This document shows positions 49,407 through 58,569 of a stretch of DNA of 64,000 bases, piece after piece. Below the pieces are notes generated by a model. It saw only the letters and a list, made by a program, of their open reading frames with translations, made no database searches and was not told the origin of the DNA. The translations under genes and the position numbers were made by a program. This DNA is from Solirubrum koreensis (GTDB lineage Bacteria > Bacteroidota > Bacteroidia > Cytophagales > Hymenobacteraceae). The first letter of the stretch is position 1; each line of letters starts with the position of its first letter. The stretch is taken from NCBI RefSeq assembly GCF_039541855.1, contig NZ_BAABHA010000010.1:186001-250000 (forward strand), given 5' to 3'.

Positions 49407-51701
49407 CTAGGCGCCCAACAACTCCCGCAGCACCGGCAACACGCGCAGCCCGCGCTCCAGGTCTACATCGTACTTCTGGACTGAAACGGCCGCCAATTCA
49501 CCGGCGGCCAGGTTCAACACCTGTTGCCGCTCGGGCTGACTGAAACCGATGAACGAGCGGCGCAGCAGCGGCACCGTTTCCTGGAAAACCGCCTCGTCGA
49601 GCCCGCTCAGCCAGGCATCAAGCAAGTCGAACAGCACGCGGTTGTGGATGAGCAGTAGCCCGCTGCCGCGCAGAAAGCCCTCAATCCAGGCAGTGGCATA
49701 ATCGGTGGGTTGCGCGGGTGCCAGGGCCAGCCCGAGCAGCGTAGCAGTATCGTCGGGCAGGAGCTGCTGGGCATCGAAGAGCAGGCGCGTGGCAGCACCC
49801 GCTAGCAGGCCGCTGCTGGTGGGCTGCCGCGCGGTGGTGTGCAGGGCCGCGTACCAATTGGCGTGCTGCGCCTGATCGGGCAATAAACGAATGGCTTGGT
49901 GTGCGCCCTCAATGTGCTCCAGCAACTGCCGGGCCGCGTCGGCATCGAGGCCGGTGGTGGCCAGCGGCAACGAGATGCACAGGCGCGGCACCAAATGATG
50001 GACCACTTGGGCAACCTGCGCGCTTTCGGTGCGGCGCACGTTGCCGTAGCGCAGCACATTCACCAACGGCGGTAGGGCCGCCAGCAGGTGCGCTACGTCG
50101 CGGGTGCCGGCGCTCAACGCTTCCAATTGAGTTACTAGCGCCGGCAGGGCCGGGGCAAGGTCGGCGCGCAGGGCTTCTTCCAGCAGTTGGCTGATTTGCG
50201 CCAAATCGGTGGCTTGCCGGGCACGGTGGCCGACGGCACCGCTGGCGGCGGCCAGCACGGTGTTGCCCCAGCGGCCGGCTTCCAGTATACCCAGCACCAT
50301 TTCGGGCCGCCACTGCAGCTCCCACACTTCGTGGAAAGTGCCGCTTTTGCCCTGCACGCGCTGCGGCCGGCCCCAGGCAATGCCCAGCAACTGCAAGCGG
50401 TGCAGCAAGTGGCTGCGGCTCAAGTCGAGGTCTTTGCGTAAGTCCAGGGCCAGGGTTTTGCGGGTGGCTTCGGGCTTCAGGCGCAACGCTTTTTGTTGCT
50501 GGGCCACATCCTGCTGCAGCGGCGAGGCCGGTAGCTCCTCCGGCACTTCGCCCAGCTTTTCGCCGATAACCAGCTGCTCATGCACCAGCCCCAGCGCCTC
50601 GGCATAGCCCCCACCGAAAATGGCCACCGCAGCTTCCTCTAATTCCTCGATGCCCGGCAGCGCCAGCCCGCGAACGGCTGCCAGCGCCTCGGCCAGCCGC
50701 ACGCCCTCAATGGCGTGCGCCGACGACGCATCTACCTGTTGGGCCCGCAGCAAGTGGGCCGCCCGTACCATCCAATGCGTTACCACCCGCTCGTGCGGCT
50801 CCGTGAATAGCAGCTCGTACCAGGCCGGGGAAAGCACGCCCGCGCCGTAGCCCGATTGCCGGGCCAGCCGCTCGTAAGTCCACGGAACCCAGGTGGCTTC
50901 GGTGGTAACCTTCTTGATGCCTTTCAGGCGGGCCTTGTCGTCTTTGGCGTGGCGCGGCAGCTCCTCGGGGCGCAGCACTGGCGCGTGCCAGGCTCCGCAC
51001 ACCACGGCCACGCGCTGGTAACCCTGCTTGAGCGTGTTGCGCAGGGTTTCGCGCATGTAGGCCTCGCGCAGCAGCGTTTCTTCCGATTCGGGCAGGGCCA
51101 GCTCTTCGCGCAGCGCGGTCATCATCTGCAGTACCACCTCAAAAGCATCGGCGTTGCCGGTGCTGTGCTCGATGCGGGCTTCCCACCACCGTTCCCCGTC
51201 GGCATACCCGTCGAGGCGGGCAAGGTGGGCAATGGGGTCGAGGCGGAGCGGGGCTTCGTTGGGGGCTGAAGGTTCGTCGCCCGTTGGCAGTATGGTTTCG
51301 GCCTCCGGCACGTCAGAAGCGGTTGAATCGGCTTCAGCTGCTTCTGCCGGCACGCGCTCCACGGCGTCGGCCAGGGCAAAGCGCAAGGTCATGGGCAGGT
51401 CGAAGCAGCGCAAGTGGGCGCCGTGCTGCTGGCACCATTGCGCGGCCTGCCACTCGGGCGAGAAGTGCGCGAACGGTAAAAACGTAGCCTGGGCGTGCTG
51501 CTTGGGGTTGTAAATCAGCAGCGCTACGGGCGGCCGCAATGCCGGATCAGCGGCCACGGCCAACGCTGCCTCGCCGTCGGCGGGGCATTCGAGCAGCACC
51601 ATGTCGGGCTGAAAAGCATGCAGGCCTTTTAGCAGGCTGGCGGTGCTGCCCGGGCCGTGGTGACGAATTCCGAAGAGGCGCGTTTCGGGTACCATGCTCA
51701 C
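49407..51701 (-). CDS. DUF5682 family protein, partner of the MoxR/VWA system
   Basis: A 764-residue cytoplasmic protein. The family start is clear: RLFGIRHHGPGSTASLLKGLHAFQPDMVLLECPADGEAAL, with LLIYNPK and FAHFSPEWQAAQWC soon after; the His-rich beginning resembles ChaN/EreA-type folds. The rest is mostly helical. The function is unknown; from memory it is nearly always found with VWA, MoxR, SWIM and DUF5691 genes. Its start codon overlaps the stop of the small membrane protein upstream (ATGA), linking that protein to the system here. Confidence 0.9.
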   Translation of the reverse strand: MSMVPETRLFGIRHHGPGSTASLLKGLHAFQPDMVLLECPADGEAALAVAADPALRPPVALLIYNPKQHAQATFLPFAHFSPEWQAAQWCQQHGAHLRCFDLPMTLRFALADAVERVPAEAAEADSTASDVPEAETILPTGDEPSAPNEAPLRLDPIAHLARLDGYADGERWWEARIEHSTGNADAFEVVLQMMTALREELALPESEETLLREAYMRETLRNTLKQGYQRVAVVCGAWHAPVLRPEELPRHAKDDKARLKGIKKVTTEATWVPWTYERLARQSGYGAGVLSPAWYELLFTEPHERVVTHWMVRAAHLLRAQQVDASSAHAIEGVRLAEALAAVRGLALPGIEELEEAAVAIFGGGYAEALGLVHEQLVIGEKLGEVPEELPASPLQQDVAQQQKALRLKPEATRKTLALDLRKDLDLSRSHLLHRLQLLGIAWGRPQRVQGKSGTFHEVWELQWRPEMVLGILEAGRWGNTVLAAASGAVGHRARQATDLAQISQLLEEALRADLAPALPALVTQLEALSAGTRDVAHLLAALPPLVNVLRYGNVRRTESAQVAQVVHHLVPRLCISLPLATTGLDADAARQLLEHIEGAHQAIRLLPDQAQHANWYAALHTTARQPTSSGLLAGAATRLLFDAQQLLPDDTATLLGLALAPAQPTDYATAWIEGFLRGSGLLLIHNRVLFDLLDAWLSGLDEAVFQETVPLLRRSFIGFSQPERQQVLNLAAGELAAVSVQKYDVDLERGLRVLPVLRELLGA

Positions 51702-52285
51702 GATACATCAAGACCACGCTCCTGCAACAGTTGCAGCGCGGCCGCATGGGCGTCGGGCACTACCGCCCGGCGGCGCACGATTTCCTGCAAGCTGGCATCG
51801 GAGTACCGGGCGTACGTGGCTTTGAACCTGGCAATTTGCTCGTGGTGATATGCTGCCTGCTTTTGCGGGCTGGGCGGAGGTAGCATCTGGGTACGCAGCC
51901 TGCTCAGGAGCCGTTTTGAGCTGCGCCGATTAAGCAGGTAAAAACCGAGGATAAACAGCAGCGAAAGAGGCTGAATGCCTGCCCGAACCGAACCAAAACC
52001 CATACCTACGCTGAAACGATCGGGCGTAAAGCTCAGCACGTCCAACAGGCCCAGCAGTAACATGCCCAGCAGCGTGAATTTAAACCGCCGCCGGTTCAGG
52101 AAATACACCGCCAGATTTAGAGCCACGGCCGCAAACGCCAAGTAGTGCCGGTAGGTAAACGCCCGCTGAAAGTACTCGCCCTGGCTGTACACCTCCTCGA
52201 ACCAAATGACAGCCGCAGCGTGAATGCACAAGCCCACCAGTAAGAGTAGAAGAAGCAAGTTGCGGTGCCTGTACAGAAGCGGCAT
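51698..52285 (-). CDS. hypothetical membrane protein coupled to DUF5682
   Basis: A 195-residue protein, MPLLYRHRNLLLLLLLVGLC..., with four predicted membrane helices (about 8-28, 43-60, 67-85, 99-115) and a basic cytoplasmic tail (RRSSKRLLSRLRTQ) that ends in a helical region (AAYHHEQIARFKATYARYSDASLQEIVRRRAVVPDAHAAALQLLQERGL) of a type seen in small tails after membrane helices. I do not recognise a family. It overlaps the DUF5682 gene by 4 bases, so the two are co-translated. The start at 52285 is used; the longer frame to 52339 runs into a terminator. Confidence 0.8.
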   Translation of the reverse strand: MPLLYRHRNLLLLLLLVGLCIHAAAVIWFEEVYSQGEYFQRAFTYRHYLAFAAVALNLAVYFLNRRRFKFTLLGMLLLGLLDVLSFTPDRFSVGMGFGSVRAGIQPLSLLFILGFYLLNRRSSKRLLSRLRTQMLPPPSPQKQAAYHHEQIARFKATYARYSDASLQEIVRRRAVVPDAHAAALQLLQERGLDVS

Positions 52286-52343
52286 AAGTGCTGAATAGAG
52301 GCCCCGGCCAATACAACCGGGGCCAACAAAATAAACCATAAAA

Positions 52344-52376
52344 AAAGAGGCTTCCTACGCCGTAGGAAGCCTCTTT
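52344..52376 (-). terminator. terminator of the susC-susD operon
   Basis: AAAGAGGCTTCCTACG (52344-52359) and CGTAGGAAGCCTCTTT (52361-52376) form a perfect 16-bp inverted pair. An A-run at its left edge gives a U-tract on the minus strand. Confidence 0.9.
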
Positions 52377-52395
52377 AGTAAGAATGCCGCGCTGG

Positions 52396-53913
52396 TTAGT
52401 TGCGCGTCATCAGGCGGTTGGTTTGAAGCTCCGTTGAGGGAATGGGCCACACATAGAGCACGTCGCTGGGGTTAACCGCGCTAACCGGGCCCTTGCCAGG
52501 AATAGGAGCGTTAAGGCGCATGATATCGATGTTGCGGATGCCTTCACCCAAGAACTCGATGCGACGCTCAAACAGCACCGCATCCACGGCGGCCTGGGTC
52601 GACGTGAACGGAGCATACTGGAACGGCGCGGTAACCGGGTTCGTTAACGGCGTAGCGCGCAGCGGAATGGCGTTAAGAAGCGCCAGAGCTCGGACACTGC
52701 CAGCCCCTTCGGTGCGGAACAGGGCTTCTGACAAGCTCAGCAGCACTTCGGCGTAGCGAATAACCGGGGCTTTGTCGAGGTATGGGGTGCCGCTTGGGTA
52801 CTTGCGCAGGTAAGAGGTAGTGCCAACCGTCGTCACGAAGTTTATGCGGCGGTCATCATTGGCCCGGAAAGCAGGGTTAGCCAGCAGGCTACCGGCAGCG
52901 GTGTTCAGGTTGTATTCACCGCCGCCACCTAAAGTCGTGGGCAGGTAGTAAAAAGCCAATTGGTTCTGCGTACCGGGCGTGTTTTGGGCCGAAAACGGAA
53001 AGGACAGGATGCTTTCCGTCGTCTCCTGGGGCGGAGCAAACACCGCGGCCACCGATGGGTTCAAGGCGTGGGGTACGCCCGTCGTGGCTCGGAAGGGGGC
53101 GGTCGGCGACACTATTTTGTTCGCTTCCCGAATGACATCATCGTACTTACCCATGGTGAGGTACACCCGCGTTTTCAGGGCAATGGCCGTGTTGCGGTGG
53201 GCCCGCGTCACGTTCAGCACCGCGCTGGTGTAGGTTAACGGCAGGTTGTCTTCGGCGAAGTTCAGGTCGGCTAGAATCTGGGCGTAAACTTCTGCCACGC
53301 TGCTGCGGGCCAGGTCGTTGTTATCCATGCCGGTTTCAGCCTGCAAACGCAGGGGCAAACCGGGCTTGCTGCCGTTTCCGTCGATGTAGGGGCGGGCGTA
53401 GAGCTGCAGCAGCGAGTAATAGGTCAGGGCGCGCAGCAGCCGGGCCTCGGCACGGTATTGTACGGCCGTGGTAGTTACGTAGTTAGCCGGGAAGGGCGTG
53501 GTGCCCAGCTTGGCTGCGTTGGCATCGAGACCGGCCAGAAACACGTTGATCTGGTTGATGGCCGCGTAGCCCGCCGTCCACGTGTTTACCACGTCGTTTT
53601 GCGACGTCTCGGTGAGGGTGTGGTTCCACACGCCCACGCCGGTAACCCCGTTCGACGTACGGTTGATAAAATCGTTAGCCCGGATGTCGCCGAAAATCTG
53701 GTAGCGGCCACCCAAAAAGTTGCCCACTTTCACGTAGGCGTACATGTTGTTCACCTGCAGCAGCACGCGGGCCGGGGTGTCGAACACCACTTCCTGGGGA
53801 AACAACGTTTTGGGCGTGGGGTCAAGCTTATCGGTTTGGCAGGAAACCGCACCGAAAGCCAGGAAAGCAGCAAATAGGCTTGCCGCGACGTTATTCTTAT
53901 TTAGGGTCTTCAT
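52396..53913 (-). CDS. RagB/SusD-family nutrient uptake lipoprotein
   Basis: A 505-residue outer-membrane lipoprotein (signal and lipobox AAFLAFGAVSCQ, Cys25) that forms the surface lid over a SusC channel and captures glycans or peptides. It has TPR-type helices near LLRALTYYSLLQLYARPYIDGNGSKPGLPLRL and the usual SusD end, VIRYAEVLLSLSEALFRTEG ... FERRIEFLGEGIRNIDIMR and VWPIPSTELQTNRLMTRN. It lies 13 bases after susC. No glycoside hydrolase, sulfatase or peptidase gene is in the same operon, so the substrate cannot be inferred. Confidence 0.95.
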   Translation of the reverse strand: MKTLNKNNVAASLFAAFLAFGAVSCQTDKLDPTPKTLFPQEVVFDTPARVLLQVNNMYAYVKVGNFLGGRYQIFGDIRANDFINRTSNGVTGVGVWNHTLTETSQNDVVNTWTAGYAAINQINVFLAGLDANAAKLGTTPFPANYVTTTAVQYRAEARLLRALTYYSLLQLYARPYIDGNGSKPGLPLRLQAETGMDNNDLARSSVAEVYAQILADLNFAEDNLPLTYTSAVLNVTRAHRNTAIALKTRVYLTMGKYDDVIREANKIVSPTAPFRATTGVPHALNPSVAAVFAPPQETTESILSFPFSAQNTPGTQNQLAFYYLPTTLGGGGEYNLNTAAGSLLANPAFRANDDRRINFVTTVGTTSYLRKYPSGTPYLDKAPVIRYAEVLLSLSEALFRTEGAGSVRALALLNAIPLRATPLTNPVTAPFQYAPFTSTQAAVDAVLFERRIEFLGEGIRNIDIMRLNAPIPGKGPVSAVNPSDVLYVWPIPSTELQTNRLMTRN

Positions 53914-53926
53914 CAGACTACTGCAA

Positions 53927-56900
53927 TTAGAATGCGATGTTGAAACCTACCGTGTAGGTGCGGGCCTGGCCCACAGAGTTGCGGTCGACGCCGGCGCCGG
54001 TGTTGCTGGCACCGTTGGTCGAAATTTCGGGGTCGATGCCCGAGTACTTCGTCAGCAGGGCGGCGTTCTGCACCTGGGCGTACACCCGGGCGCTCGACAT
54101 GTTAAAGCGGCCGAGGAAGGTGGGCTTCAGGGTGTAGCCCAACGACACGTTACGCAGACGAATGAAGTCGCCTTTTTCTACGTTCGAGGACATCACCAGA
54201 GCCGAGCCGTTCGAAACGTTGTCGCCGTACACCACGCGCGGCCACTTGGCGTTTTCGCGGTTGCTTTCCGTCCAACGCTCCAGAATGTCCACCTCGTTGT
54301 TCCAGAAACGCATGTCGTGCAAACCGGCCTTGGTACCGTTGTAGATGTAGTTACCGCCCGAGTACTGCAGGAAAATGCCCAGGTCGAAGCCTTTGTACTG
54401 GAAGCTGTTGTCGAAGCCGCCGTAAAAAGTGGGCAGCGTCGGGCCGTAGTACTGACCGTCAACGAGCTGGTTTGGAGCCGACGTGGGCCGGTCGCCGTCA
54501 ACCGTGGTCCAGCCTTTGCCGAGGTGGTCGTACTGCACCACGGTGCCGTCGGCCTTCTGCAGCATGCGGCGGCCGTTAGCCGGGTTAACACCCAATGAGG
54601 GCACAGCCAGAATTTCGCCTACCGAGCGTCCTACTTGCGTGAAGTTTACCGTTTCCAGGCCCGAGGTAGCCGTGCCAATGCGCTGGCCTTCGGAGGCCAG
54701 GGTCAGCACTTCGTTTTTCAACGTTGTGAAGTTGCCGCTAATCGTCCACTTGAAATCGTCGCGCTGAAAGGCGCGTACGGTCAGGTTCAGCTCGATGCCC
54801 GTGTTGCGCATGGAGCCCACGTTCGCCAGGAAAGAGTTGTTGTTCACGTTGGCCACGTCGCCGGGAGCGGCGCCGGTGCCCGGAATGCCTTTGGAAGGAG
54901 CCTGTGGCACGCGCAGAATCAGGCCGTCCACGTCGTTGCGGTAATACGACAGGTCGCCTTGCACGCGGTCGTCAAACAAACCGAAAGAAGCTCCTACGTC
55001 GGTTTTCTTGCTGGTTTCCCAGGTTAGCTGCCGGCTGCCGGGGCTGCTGAAGTACAGCGTGGCCAGCTCGCCGTAAAAGTTGTTTTCGTAGGTAAATAGG
55101 GAGCCGAAGTCGTCGACGCCCTGGCTGTTGCCTACTTCGCCGTAGCTACCCGTAAACTTCAGGAAGTTAACCGGAGCCAGGAAGCCAGTATTCTTCCAGA
55201 ACTCTTCTTCGGAGATGATGTAGCCCACCGAAGCGCCGTAGAAGTTACCCCATTTCTCGGCCCAGGCCGAGTACCCGTCGCGGCGGAAGTTTACCGACGC
55301 CAGGTATTTTTTGCCGAAGTCGTAGTTCAGGCGGGTGAAGTACGAGAGCAGGTAGTTTTCGCCCTGAAAGTTACCGGCGGCGGCAATGTTGGTGTGCAGC
55401 CCCTGGAAACCCGAAAGGAAAGCATCGGCAATGGCGGTACGGTTAGCACCCCACCGGTCGATTTGGGTGTACTGCTGCTCGCCGCCCACCAGCAAGGAAA
55501 TGTTGTGGTTCTCGCCAACGGTCCGGTCGTACTGGGCGGTGTTCTGCCAGTTCCAGCGCTTGTTGGTGCGGTAGTAGTTAACCGACTGGCCGCCGAGGGA
55601 GAAACCGTCGCCCGCAATTGGGGTGAAGAACGATTTATCCTCGAAGGAGATATTGTTGATGCCGTAGGTCGTGCGCAGGTTCAGGCCCCGAATGGGTTCC
55701 CAGTTCGCGTACAGGCTGCCTTGAATCTCGCTGCCGTCGGAGGTGAAGTAGTTGTTCTCCAGGTCCACCAACGGGTTGTAGTAACCGGGGAGCAAGGGCG
55801 CGTTGTTAACGCCCGTGGGGTTGATGTTCGCTCCTGGGCCAATGCCGGCTCCGCTGATGTTGTAGGTGCCGTCGGGGTTACGGGCAGGAATGTTGGGCGG
55901 CAGCACCAAGGGCAGACGGCCCAGACCGGCCGTGCCGAAGGCGCCGTCGGCCACGGAACCCGAGTTAGGGGCCTCGTTTCGGCTGTTAGAATAACCCACG
56001 CGGGCCCCAACAGAGAAGTTCTTGTACACCTTGTGGTCCACGTTCAGGCGGGCCGACATGCGCTTGAACTCGTTGCGCTCCAGCATGCCGCTCTGCTTGG
56101 TGTAGCCAACGGAGGTGTAGTAATTGGTTTTGTCGGTGCCGCCCGAGAAGTTCAGGGTATTGGAAGTAGCGAAGCCCGTGCGGTACACGTAGTCGTACCA
56201 GCGGGTATCTACCGGGTTGCCGTTGCCGTCGAGGGTGGGGCGGAAGCCCTCCACGTTGGTTGCCGGCTGACCCAAAGCGGCGCGGTTGGCATTCAGGTTG
56301 CGTACCGACTCGTTTTTGATGTCGATGTACTGCTCGGCATTCAGAATGTCGTAGAGGCGTACCGGCTCCGAAACCCCTGCCCAGGAGTCCAAGGAAATCC
56401 GGCTCTGACCGAGCTTGCCTTTTTTGGTGGTTACCAGAATAACCCCGCCAGCGGCCCGGGAACCGTAAATAGCCGTAGCCGAAGCATCTTTCAGCACCTC
56501 AATGCTTTCGATGTCGTTCGGGTTTACGTTGCCCAGCGGGTTGTTCGGCACGCTGCCCACGGCCGAGCTGTTGCCGCTGAAAGCCGGAATACCGTCAATC
56601 ACAAACAGCGGCTGCGAGCTGAGCGTAATGGAGTTTACACCCCGAATACGAATAACCGGTGGGTTGTTGAGCACGCCGTTGGGCGTGGTAATGTTCACGC
56701 CCGGCGCCTGGCCCTGCAAAGCTTGGTCGAAGCTTTGCACCGGCTTGGTGGCAATTTGGGTGCCGCTGATGGAGGATACCGAGCCCGTCAGGTCGCGGCG
56801 GGTTTGGGTGCCGTAGCCTACCACCACTACTTCATCGAGGCCGGTGGTTTTGGCGCCCAGCGTCGTGTTAACGCTTGATTGGTTGCCAATAGCTACTTCT

Positions 56901-57145
56901 TTGGTGTCATAGCCTACGAAGGAAAAAACCAATACGCCCGACGACTCGGGAACTGACAGCGAATAGCGGCCTTCAGTGTCGGTGGAAGTGCCTTGCGAGC
57001 TGCCTTTTACCACCACGGTAACACCCGGCAGCCCCGACCCGTCGGTGCCCACTACACGTCCCGTAACGGTTCGGTTCTGGGCCTGCAAATCGGGGCTGAC
57101 CAGCGCAATAAGTGCAGCTGGCCCAAACAGTAAAGCTTTCCTCAT
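53927..57145 (-). CDS. SusC/RagA-family TonB-dependent outer membrane receptor
   Basis: A 1072-residue TonB-dependent transporter. A signal peptide (about 1-22) is followed by a CarboxypepD_reg domain (about 25-100: TVTGRVVGTDGSGLPGVTVVVKGSSQGT) and the junction VVVGYGTQTRRDLTGSVSS. The plug holds LFVIDGIPAFSG and PNDIESIEVLKDASATAIYGSRAAGGVILVTTKKG, and a beta-barrel of about 850 residues ends RTYTVGFNIAF. It works with the SusD lipoprotein just downstream. The upstream gap has no clear -7 box. Confidence 0.96.
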   Translation of the reverse strand: MRKALLFGPAALIALVSPDLQAQNRTVTGRVVGTDGSGLPGVTVVVKGSSQGTSTDTEGRYSLSVPESSGVLVFSFVGYDTKEVAIGNQSSVNTTLGAKTTGLDEVVVVGYGTQTRRDLTGSVSSISGTQIATKPVQSFDQALQGQAPGVNITTPNGVLNNPPVIRIRGVNSITLSSQPLFVIDGIPAFSGNSSAVGSVPNNPLGNVNPNDIESIEVLKDASATAIYGSRAAGGVILVTTKKGKLGQSRISLDSWAGVSEPVRLYDILNAEQYIDIKNESVRNLNANRAALGQPATNVEGFRPTLDGNGNPVDTRWYDYVYRTGFATSNTLNFSGGTDKTNYYTSVGYTKQSGMLERNEFKRMSARLNVDHKVYKNFSVGARVGYSNSRNEAPNSGSVADGAFGTAGLGRLPLVLPPNIPARNPDGTYNISGAGIGPGANINPTGVNNAPLLPGYYNPLVDLENNYFTSDGSEIQGSLYANWEPIRGLNLRTTYGINNISFEDKSFFTPIAGDGFSLGGQSVNYYRTNKRWNWQNTAQYDRTVGENHNISLLVGGEQQYTQIDRWGANRTAIADAFLSGFQGLHTNIAAAGNFQGENYLLSYFTRLNYDFGKKYLASVNFRRDGYSAWAEKWGNFYGASVGYIISEEEFWKNTGFLAPVNFLKFTGSYGEVGNSQGVDDFGSLFTYENNFYGELATLYFSSPGSRQLTWETSKKTDVGASFGLFDDRVQGDLSYYRNDVDGLILRVPQAPSKGIPGTGAAPGDVANVNNNSFLANVGSMRNTGIELNLTVRAFQRDDFKWTISGNFTTLKNEVLTLASEGQRIGTATSGLETVNFTQVGRSVGEILAVPSLGVNPANGRRMLQKADGTVVQYDHLGKGWTTVDGDRPTSAPNQLVDGQYYGPTLPTFYGGFDNSFQYKGFDLGIFLQYSGGNYIYNGTKAGLHDMRFWNNEVDILERWTESNRENAKWPRVVYGDNVSNGSALVMSSNVEKGDFIRLRNVSLGYTLKPTFLGRFNMSSARVYAQVQNAALLTKYSGIDPEISTNGASNTGAGVDRNSVGQARTYTVGFNIAF

Positions 57146-57303
57146 GTAAGTGATTTTTATGGTTTATGCATTGTTTGGCGTTAATTACCAGGAGAATTTA
57201 CAAGCAAACAAGTGTTAGGCTGTAATTTTTAAAAAATTGAGGTGTACGAAATGCAACGCTTGAGCAGTATTTCCGCCTTTAAAAGTTTATCCTGATCGTT
57301 CGA

Positions 57304-57355
57304 AAGAAAGCCAGAACGCCCCAAGCCTGTAGACTTGGGGCGTTCTGGCTTTCTT
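57304..57355 (-). terminator. terminator of the SWIM-DUF5691-MoxR operon
   Basis: A perfect 22-bp stem (57304-57325 and 57334-57355, core CCAGAACGCCCCAAG) with loop CCTGTAGA. It lies 36 bases past the MoxR stop codon and just upstream of the susC leader region. Confidence 0.85.
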
Positions 57356-57391
57356 CGTAAAGTGCTTATTTGTAGCTTAATAGGCTTTCGG

Positions 57392-58492
57392 CTACTCAGT
57401 CACTTCCCGGCATGCCCGGTACAAATCCTTCCATCCGTCGCGTTCCTTTACCACTGTTTCCAGGTATTCCAGCCACACCACGCGGTCCTGCACGGGGTCT
57501 TTCACCACGGCGCCGGTAAGGCCGGCAGCCAAGTCGGCGGCTTGAAGGGTGCCGTCGCCGAAGTAAGCGGCCAAAGCAAGGCCGCTGTTGAGCACCGAAA
57601 TGGCCTCGCCGGTACTGAGTGTTCCGCTGGGACTTTTGAGCTTGGTTTTGCCGTTCTCCGTCACGCCCGAACGCAGTTCCCGGAAGATGGTAACCAAGCG
57701 GCTGATTTGCTCCAGAGCCGCCGTGGTGGGCGGCAATTGCAGGGCTCGGCCGGTTTTCTCTACCCGCGAATGCACAATCTGCACTTCCTTAGCCACCGAG
57801 GTAGGCAGCGGCAGCACCACGGTATTAAAGCGGCGGCGCAGGGCACTGCTGAGTTCGTTCACACCTTTGTCGCGGTCGTTGGCGGTGGCAATAACGTTGA
57901 AGCCGCGCGTGGCCTGGATTTCGGTGGCCAGCTCGGGTACGGGCAGCACCTTTTCGGAGAGTACCGTGATAAGCGTGTCCTGCACATCGGATGGAATGCG
58001 CGTGAGTTCTTCCACCCGCACCAAGGCTCCTTCTTGCATGCCTTTGAGCAGGGGCGAAGGCACCAGCGCCGCCGCCGACGGGCCCTCGGCAATGAGGCGG
58101 GCGTAGTTCCAAGAGTAGCGAATCGCGTCCTCGGAGGTGCCGGCCGTACCCTGAATGAGCAGGTTGCTGTGCCCGCTGATGGCCGCCGTCAGATGCTCCG
58201 ATACCCAGCTTTTGGCCGTGCCGGGCACGCCCAGCAGTAGCAGGGCCCGGTCGGTGGCTAGCGTGGCGACGGCAATTTCCATCAGCCGCCGCTGCCCAAT
58301 GTACTTGGGCTCGATTTCGAAGCCGTTATCGAGCGTGCCGCCGAGTAGGTAGGTAACCACGGCCCAGGGCGAGAGTAGCCAGTTGGGCGGTTTGGGGCGG
58401 TCGTCAACGGCGCGCAGGGCCGCAAGTTCTTCGGCGTACTGCACCTCCACGTGCGGGCGCAGAATGTTATCGGGGCTGTTAGTGGCGGACAT
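57392..58492 (-). CDS. MoxR-type AAA+ ATPase
   Basis: A 366-residue cytoplasmic ATPase of the MoxR branch, thought to remodel or activate partner proteins together with VWA proteins. Walker A is GVPGTAKS (88-95). Walker B reads LVRVEELTR with Glu161-Glu162 where MoxR proteins usually have Asp-Glu. Sensor 1 is in ATANDRDKGVNELSSAL and the Arg finger region is RRRFNTV. It is the last gene of an operon with the SWIM and DUF5691 genes, 77 bases after the latter. Confidence 0.93.
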   Translation of the reverse strand: MSATNSPDNILRPHVEVQYAEELAALRAVDDRPKPPNWLLSPWAVVTYLLGGTLDNGFEIEPKYIGQRRLMEIAVATLATDRALLLLGVPGTAKSWVSEHLTAAISGHSNLLIQGTAGTSEDAIRYSWNYARLIAEGPSAAALVPSPLLKGMQEGALVRVEELTRIPSDVQDTLITVLSEKVLPVPELATEIQATRGFNVIATANDRDKGVNELSSALRRRFNTVVLPLPTSVAKEVQIVHSRVEKTGRALQLPPTTAALEQISRLVTIFRELRSGVTENGKTKLKSPSGTLSTGEAISVLNSGLALAAYFGDGTLQAADLAAGLTGAVVKDPVQDRVVWLEYLETVVKERDGWKDLYRACREVTE

Positions 58493-58569
58493 GGTAGAAA
58501 TAGTAGAGCTAAAGCTACAGATTAAGACAAGCGTGGAGCGACGAAGCTCGTTCGAAGCAGAAAAACCCG

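Noticed and set aside
52396..57145. The SusC/SusD pair as part of a full polysaccharide utilisation locus
   Set aside because: No glycoside hydrolase, lyase, sulfatase or hybrid sensor regulator is linked; strong terminators isolate the pair on both sides.
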